Part shown: one piece after another, positions 58,671-64,000 of the stretch
Layout: each line of letters starts with the position of its first letter
Numbering within the stretch: the stretch's first letter is position 1
Assembly (NCBI GenBank): GCA_029747585.1
Contig: JAPEVF010000002.1
Span: 174,994-238,993 of the forward strand
DNA length: 64,000 nucleotides
DNA from: Pleurotus djamor
Taxonomy: Eukaryota; Basidiomycota; Agaricomycetes; Agaricales; Pleurotaceae
Reading direction: 5' to 3'
Translations under genes and position numbers: made by a program
Notes under the pieces: model-generated
Database searches by the model: none
Seen by the model: the letters and a program-made list of their open reading frames with translations, nothing else
Told to the model about the DNA's origin: nothing

Positions 58671-61600
58671 ATGAGCGTATTCAGCACACAAGGCGCCATT
58701 GTCCTGGGCATCCTTGCCGTCGCGCTCCCCACCATCGCCCGCGTCTTCGTTTCGCCCATCGGTCTTCTGCTGCTGTCGCCTTTGTTATTGGTTTTCCTTA
58801 TCTTCGCCAGTGTTTTGATCCATATATGGATTGGGCATTGGTTGGATGCCAAGCGTGGACTCAGAAAGCCCTCGTTAGTCCAGGCCGCAAGACCGTTCTC
58901 TTTCTCAACACCCGCGGCATGGCAAGCTGTCCTTACTCGTTCGCAATGGTCACATAATACGCCTCATTCATATCCACCGTTATATCCGGAATCCCGTATG
59001 ATATCCTCGACACTCAACGAAATCCTCATCCTCATTGTCCGTGACTTCGTTCTGACGTGGTACAAGGATATATCTTCGTCACCCTCGTTCCCGACCGCTG
59101 TCTCTGCCGTATTGCATAGCGCCCTTGCGCAGCTGCTTGATAGAGCGGAGAGTATCGATTTGGCTGCGCTAATAGTGAAACGTATAATGCCCAAAGTGAC
59201 GGCCCATATCGAGCAGTTTCGACAATCGGAGATGGCGTTGCGGGGAGCTGGATTAGAGCGTCGCTTGACACAGTCCGAAGAACTTGACCTTCTTCTGGCG
59301 AGTCGGTATGCTTCAAAGGGAGGGGAGAAACTGCACCCTGCCGTTGCCAATCTTTCGACGACCTTTACCAAGCAAACCGAAGAAGCCCATCTACGTCAAC
59401 TCATCGACCAGGCGTTGCCTTTCGTCCTCCCAGAAACCGAGGCGAATAGCAAAGCATTGAAGATAGTCGCACGGGAGATAGCTGCATGCTCAGTCTTGTA
59501 TCCCATCATGGAGATGATGTCAGATCCTGACTTTTGGAACCGAATGATTGACGACATTGTTCGTGCCTTGTTCTTGATCGTACAATATTAACGTTTTCTT
59601 TAGGCTGGAGCGGTTATTCATCAACAGTCAGTATCCATCGGTCTAACACATCCATCCTCATTCAATATCTTTCAGGAAACTTATCACCAAAATACGCAAC
59701 GTATTGGAAGCTCAGTCTCCTCAGCCCAAAGCTCATGTTTCTGCACCTCAAATCGCGGCTACCACCGAGACTATCACTATCCGAACGGACGTCAGGCAAT
59801 TTGAATCGTTCTTGAGAAGCATCAACCGCTGTTCCTCGTTGCTCGATGCGAGACGCCTGAAGAACGATATTATGGGGGAAATACGTCGGACGAGGATACT
59901 TCTAGGTGATTACCCCTCCGACTCGCCTTGATATATCTGTTTATCCTTCACAAAAGGTGACCATGAAAAGGATGACTGGATTAATGGTGAAAAGACTGAG
60001 GATGTTGTGGCCTTCCTTGATCGGCTCTATACTGCCAAACGGACTGTAGAGGAACGTATAGTGATGCTTGGTGGGGAAGACGAATCCGTATGTTCAAAAA
60101 CCCATCTTCTAACATCCAACTTTGTATCTTACGTTGGTTCAGTTCAATCGTCAACCTAATCAGTCACGACGCGCCCCTCGATTGACCCTCCGAGATATCC
60201 TAGCCAATCCCAGCTCGCTTTCCTACTTCATGGAGTTCATGGATCGCCGAAACCGCTCGTTGTTGGTCCAGTTTTGGCTTACGGTAGAGTCCTTTAAGAA
60301 CCCCTTGGAATCAGTTCAGTCCGATTCTTCTGGCGACGAGGAAGAAACTCTGCAAGATCGATCTATTTTCACTACGATGAAGGAAGACATCTCCATGATC
60401 AACGAGCTTTATTTCTCGTCTCCATCCCCTCCCGCAGCGCTCTCTTCGATATCTGCCAAGTACATCGACAGTATCAGGGAGTTCGCTCGCTCCGAAGTCA
60501 CCCTCCCGTTCCCCGCTCAGAAGAAAGTACGCCGCAATGTTCTACTTGCCCAACGTCAGGTCGAAAAGGCTATGGAGCAAGACTTCGAGGAATTTCAACG
60601 CTCAGAGCTTTGGTTCCGCGTTGTAGGAGATAGTGAAGTTCAACACAAGGAGGCCGCGCCCGAACCAGAGGTTTCCGGCCCATCCACGTCTTCGACACCC
60701 AACTTCCCGGCCATGCCCTTCCATTTCGGTTGGACTCCATCGCCTGCTGCGCGTCCCGAACCTATCCAAGCCGTCCCAATGCAGCGAGCGACTTCATCTA
60801 CGTCCCACATATCCGCAGAAACCTCGCGCCGGGTTCGCCCCGATGTTGATCTCCTGATGTCGTCTGTTGCCGACTTATCAGGCTCCTCTCGAGCGCCTCT
60901 GTTCGACGATCCAGATGCTGAAGATCAGAAAGTGGACAAAATCCAATCCGCGCGAATGGATGCTATTCAGGCTGCCCTGACGGATATCATTGCCCTGGAC
61001 AACGAGGAGTCGACGAAAAAGTCAATACTCCCCTCGATATCTTCTTTGACCTCGCCCAAGCCAATGCGTGATCCTCTGCCCCCTTCGGAACCCAAGGCCG
61101 CATCCATGAAGCAAATCACTAAGCGCGGCATGTTCGACGACGACGACTCTGATGAGGTTGAAGCTGAAGATGACGGCGTTGACAGTGAAGAGAAGCCGGA
61201 GGATGAAGGAGAGCGACCCCAGTCATTCCATTCAGCAGGGCCAGGTGACCTCCAACTCTCCTACGAAATCGACCGCCTGGGCACCAAGATCGATAGCTTG
61301 AAAAGCCAAGATCTTATTCTCAACAAACTCATCCAGAAGGCTGAACTCACCGGTGACGCGCAAGAATTGCGACTGTTGAAGAAGTCTAAGTCCTCCATGG
61401 ATCGTGAAATCCGACAATATGAATTTCAGCGAACCCAGTACGAACAACAAGAGTCGGCCAACCGTCTGTTCTCCAATAAGACGCGGGTATCAATTGTAAA
61501 CTCAACGGTCGGAGAAGAAGATGGCAAGCAGGTTGTTCGATATCTGATTGAAGTCCAACAGCTTGCCCCCAATGGTACATTTGGGTCTGGTTGGGTGGTC

Positions 61601-62812
61601 GCTCGGCGATATAACGAGTTCTCGAACATGCACAACAAACTTCGCGATAAATATGGGCAAGTTCGATCTCTCGATTTTCCTGGGAAACGACTCGTCCACG
61701 CTCTGTCGGGAAGCTTTGTAGACAACCGAAGGGCAGCTCTTGAGAAATACTTGCAGGTAAGACCTCCCTCTGTGTTAGTGATACTCTATACTCACTTCAT
61801 TGGCTTAGAACCTCATAGCCATATCGGAAGTATGTGAGAGTGACGAGCTATTAGCCTTCCTTTCACGCGATTCACCATTTATGGCCACCGAGCGTCGCCG
61901 TCCCTCCAAAGGTAGCCAAGGTTTCCAAGCCACCAATCTTGTCCGCACGGTCTACCGTTCTGTGGCTGGGAGCATTGATGACATGTTCTTTGGCCCGTCT
62001 ATGCTTGAAGTCATGATCCAGCGATTGACCCGTCAAGCTGCCGAATTTGCTGGAGTTGTGGGGGCAGCTGTCAACGACGAAGAGATCGTAGCTCAGGCTC
62101 TGGATGCATCGGGCAAATCAGCCTCCGAAGCTGCCCTCTTAGGGCTTTCTGGTGACCTCAAGCCGTTAGATGGGGAGACGAGTACTTCATCATTCTCATC
62201 TCCTATATGCGATTTGCTTCTCGCCGTTTTCGAGTTGAAGAAGAAGAATAATTGGTTGCGAAGGCAGGCTGTGGTAATCATCCTCCAACAAGTCCTGGGT
62301 GGTACAATTGAGCGGTAAGCAATGCAAACTATGCAGCCCGCCTCTGTTCATTCTGCTCTGTAGTAAAATCCGTGAAATCATCAAGAGTCAGCTGGAGGAA
62401 TCGAAGATAATGTCCTACCTCTCAATGTTTCGAGACCAGTTGTGGCCCGGTGGTCAATTGAAGCCACCAGGAAAGCCTCGCACCATGGAAGAGAAGTTAC
62501 GAACTCGAGATGAAGCAAACCGCAAGCTCTCTTCCTTAATTCCGGGTGAGTGGCAGTTTGCTCTCGCGCGAAGGATAATCTGCTGACCTCGCCTCAAGAC
62601 CTCGCAGCCAACATGATTGGGCGATCGAACGCCAGAAGAGGAGCCAGGCGTATTTTCGCTGTTTTACAGAACCGTCGACTTAATCAGCATATAGTCTACA
62701 CAGTAGTGGACGAGGTGATGATTCCCAATCATCTTCCTGAGAACACCCACTCATAACGTATTTTTAGGTGTTTTCTGCATTATTTCCAGAGACAAACACA
62801 TCGTCAGAATGA
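58671..62812 (+). CDS. MDM1: PXA-RGS-PX-nexin C protein, Mdm1/SNX13 type
   Basis: ER-anchored sorting nexin that in yeast tethers ER to vacuole and lipid droplets. The start MSVFSTQGAIVLGILAVALP leads to two hydrophobic segments in a row. The PXA domain includes LNEILILIVRDFVLTWYKDI. After short exons the RGS domain reads LTLRDILANPSSLSYFMEFM, NRSLLVQFWLTVESFKNPLE. An acidic disordered linker follows, then the PX domain VVRYLIEVQQLAPNGTFGSG, WVVARRYNEFSNMHNKL, FPGKRLVHA. The C-terminal nexin domain has FELKKKNNWLRRQAVVIILQ and ends FSALFPETNTSSE at 62812. A second start 66 bases upstream (58605) is less likely. About nine exons and roughly 1200 residues, complete. Confidence 0.93.
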
Positions 62813-62876
62813 TCCTTCTTGCGTCCATAACGAAACTTACGACTCGGATATGTAATAAATTTATACCCCTAACGAT

Positions 62877-64000
62877 TTATCCTTCAACTGCGGGGTCTTC
62901 CATTGCGACGTCCGTATTTTCGGTCGGCTCTATAGATGACTGCGTTGTATCCTTTGATTTCCCCTGGCGTCGGTGTACGTCAACTGGGACAGCACTTGGG
63001 TCATCGTAGCTAAAAGGAACTTCAGCGCAGTCCGACGGTGGGCGAACATACAACTGACACTTTGGTTGCATGTAGAATGAACCCGCCGGAGCCTGACATG
63101 TTCATCATCGGGTGTGTGCGCGCAGGGAGGATCTAAGCAGAATCAGTACACTGACATACGGGACTCATCGAGGCTCACTTGGTATCGTCTTAACCAGACC
63201 TCCGAGACTGAGGGTGACAAGTATTCTGGACAGGCTCTCATAGTCGTCTGTAGCTCAGAAAGAATCTACAGCCTCGTCAATATGAATAATGGGACGAACG
63301 GAGGGGTGCCTGCCTGGATGTACGGGCTATGCACAACGATATTGCATGAACCACCGAGGTAACGCTTCACTCTGTTTAATATAGAAACAGGATCGTACTC
63401 GCTCGCTATGAGCAGTCTGTCTCAAGGTAAGCAGATAGACAATCATTCAGGTGACTGGTGCTTACGCCTCAAACTCTCCTGAAAAAAGGTCGTTGCGGGT
63501 GGCCTCGAGGAAGTCAGAAGCTGCCTTTCTCTTGTTGACTCGTATGCGCTGTTTGTCAGACCTGATTTCTTCTTCTGGTACGTCCCATGTGGATATTACT
63601 GCATCAAAGGTGTTAGCTAGACTGGATGAAGGGAATTGCGAATGCATACCAGGCGTATAGTCTTCAAGGCAGGTCGCCCAATTCAGAGATGACATTACTG
63701 ACTTGATTCGAGGCTCGAAGTTCATCTGGACCAGGGCAGGGTAGGCAGGCGGAGACTCGACATCGCATATGGTGATAAGACGGCCTTCTCCTAATCATAG
63801 ATGCTCATATTAGCGTCAGGATCCGGTGTGGTTAAGTATCGTCGTAGCACAAGCATACCTCCCATCCTCTGCAATACACCAGCGACAAGCATCCCAGACA
63901 CATCGTCAACCACAAGGTATCTTCCACCAGGCCTGATATTGGCTAGGTTCAATATCTGTGATAGTGCATCCATACGAAGATCTCGGATGCGACCTTGATC
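62877..64000 (-). CDS. TRM6: tRNA m1A58 methyltransferase non-catalytic subunit, 5' part missing
   Basis: Trm6 pairs with Trm61 to make m1A58 in tRNA. The N-terminal part lies beyond the right edge. Visible: DQGRIRDLRMDALSQILNLA, RPGGRYLVVDDVSGMLVAGV, GEGRLITICDVESPPAYPAL, VMSSLNWATCLEDYTPGM, LLIASEYDPVSILNRVKRYL, VVHSPYIQ, then across a GC-donor intron ILSELQTTMRACPEYLSPSV, EVWLRRYQ and ILPARTHPMMNMSGSGGFIL. After HATK this frame stops within about 15 codons (about 63014), while a shifted frame continues QLYVRPPSDCAEVPFSYDD to a stop at 62877. Either the short end is real or one base is wrong near 63065. Confidence 0.87.

Overview
The window is nuclear DNA of a filamentous basidiomycete, most probably an agaricomycete. 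Nearly every gene is split by short introns of about 50-60 bases with GT-AG ends, genes alternate strand at close spacing, and one gene belongs to the DUF6533 family of membrane proteins typical of mushroom-forming fungi. Coordinates given for genes run from start codon to stop codon and include introns. Scattered N bases occur, densest at about 1.3-3.6 kb, 21.1-22.5 kb, 26.6-27.8 kb and 48.2-50.9 kb, so protein calls there have gaps.

Left part (1-28 kb): the 3' half of inorganic pyrophosphatase, nucleoporin POM152, a degenerate RNase III/dsRBD protein, a membrane-anchored thioredoxin divergent from histone H4, an unrecognised proline/serine-rich protein, ALG9 mannosyltransferase, a DUF6533 membrane protein, an F-box protein, CutC, an OLE1-type delta-9 desaturase with a cytochrome b5 tail, a tandem-bromodomain RSC4-like protein, a DHHC palmitoyltransferase, a predicted mitochondrial low-complexity protein and a Sas4-like chromatin protein.

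Middle part (28-47 kb): a small ACT-domain protein, two tandem secreted ribonuclease T2 genes, NAF1, mitochondrial EF-Ts, alkaline ceramidase, an intron-containing tRNA-Cys, the alpha subunit of the mitochondrial processing peptidase, and a BRCA2/Brh2 homologue. A poorly conserved stretch of about 2.6 kb follows. It lies between two direct copies of a 126-132 bp repeat and holds an orphan gene with a predicted N-myristoylation signal and traces of another gene.

Right part (47-64 kb): a taxilin-like protein with an internal SUMO-like domain, UDP-GlcNAc pyrophosphorylase, a BAR-SH3 protein, a GH5 exo-beta-1,3-glucanase, a mitochondrial carrier of the OAC1 group, an Mdm1/SNX13-type PXA-RGS-PX protein and the 5'-truncated TRM6 gene.

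Most of this is housekeeping; I see no biosynthetic cluster, intact transposon or CRISPR. The strongest unusual signals are micro-exons of 5 and 3 nt in the desaturase, 4 nt in the ceramidase and probably 6 nt in the DUF6533 gene, which supply conserved or frame-critical residues. Next come the taxilin/SUMO-like fusion, the paired RNase T2 genes and the repeat-bracketed island.
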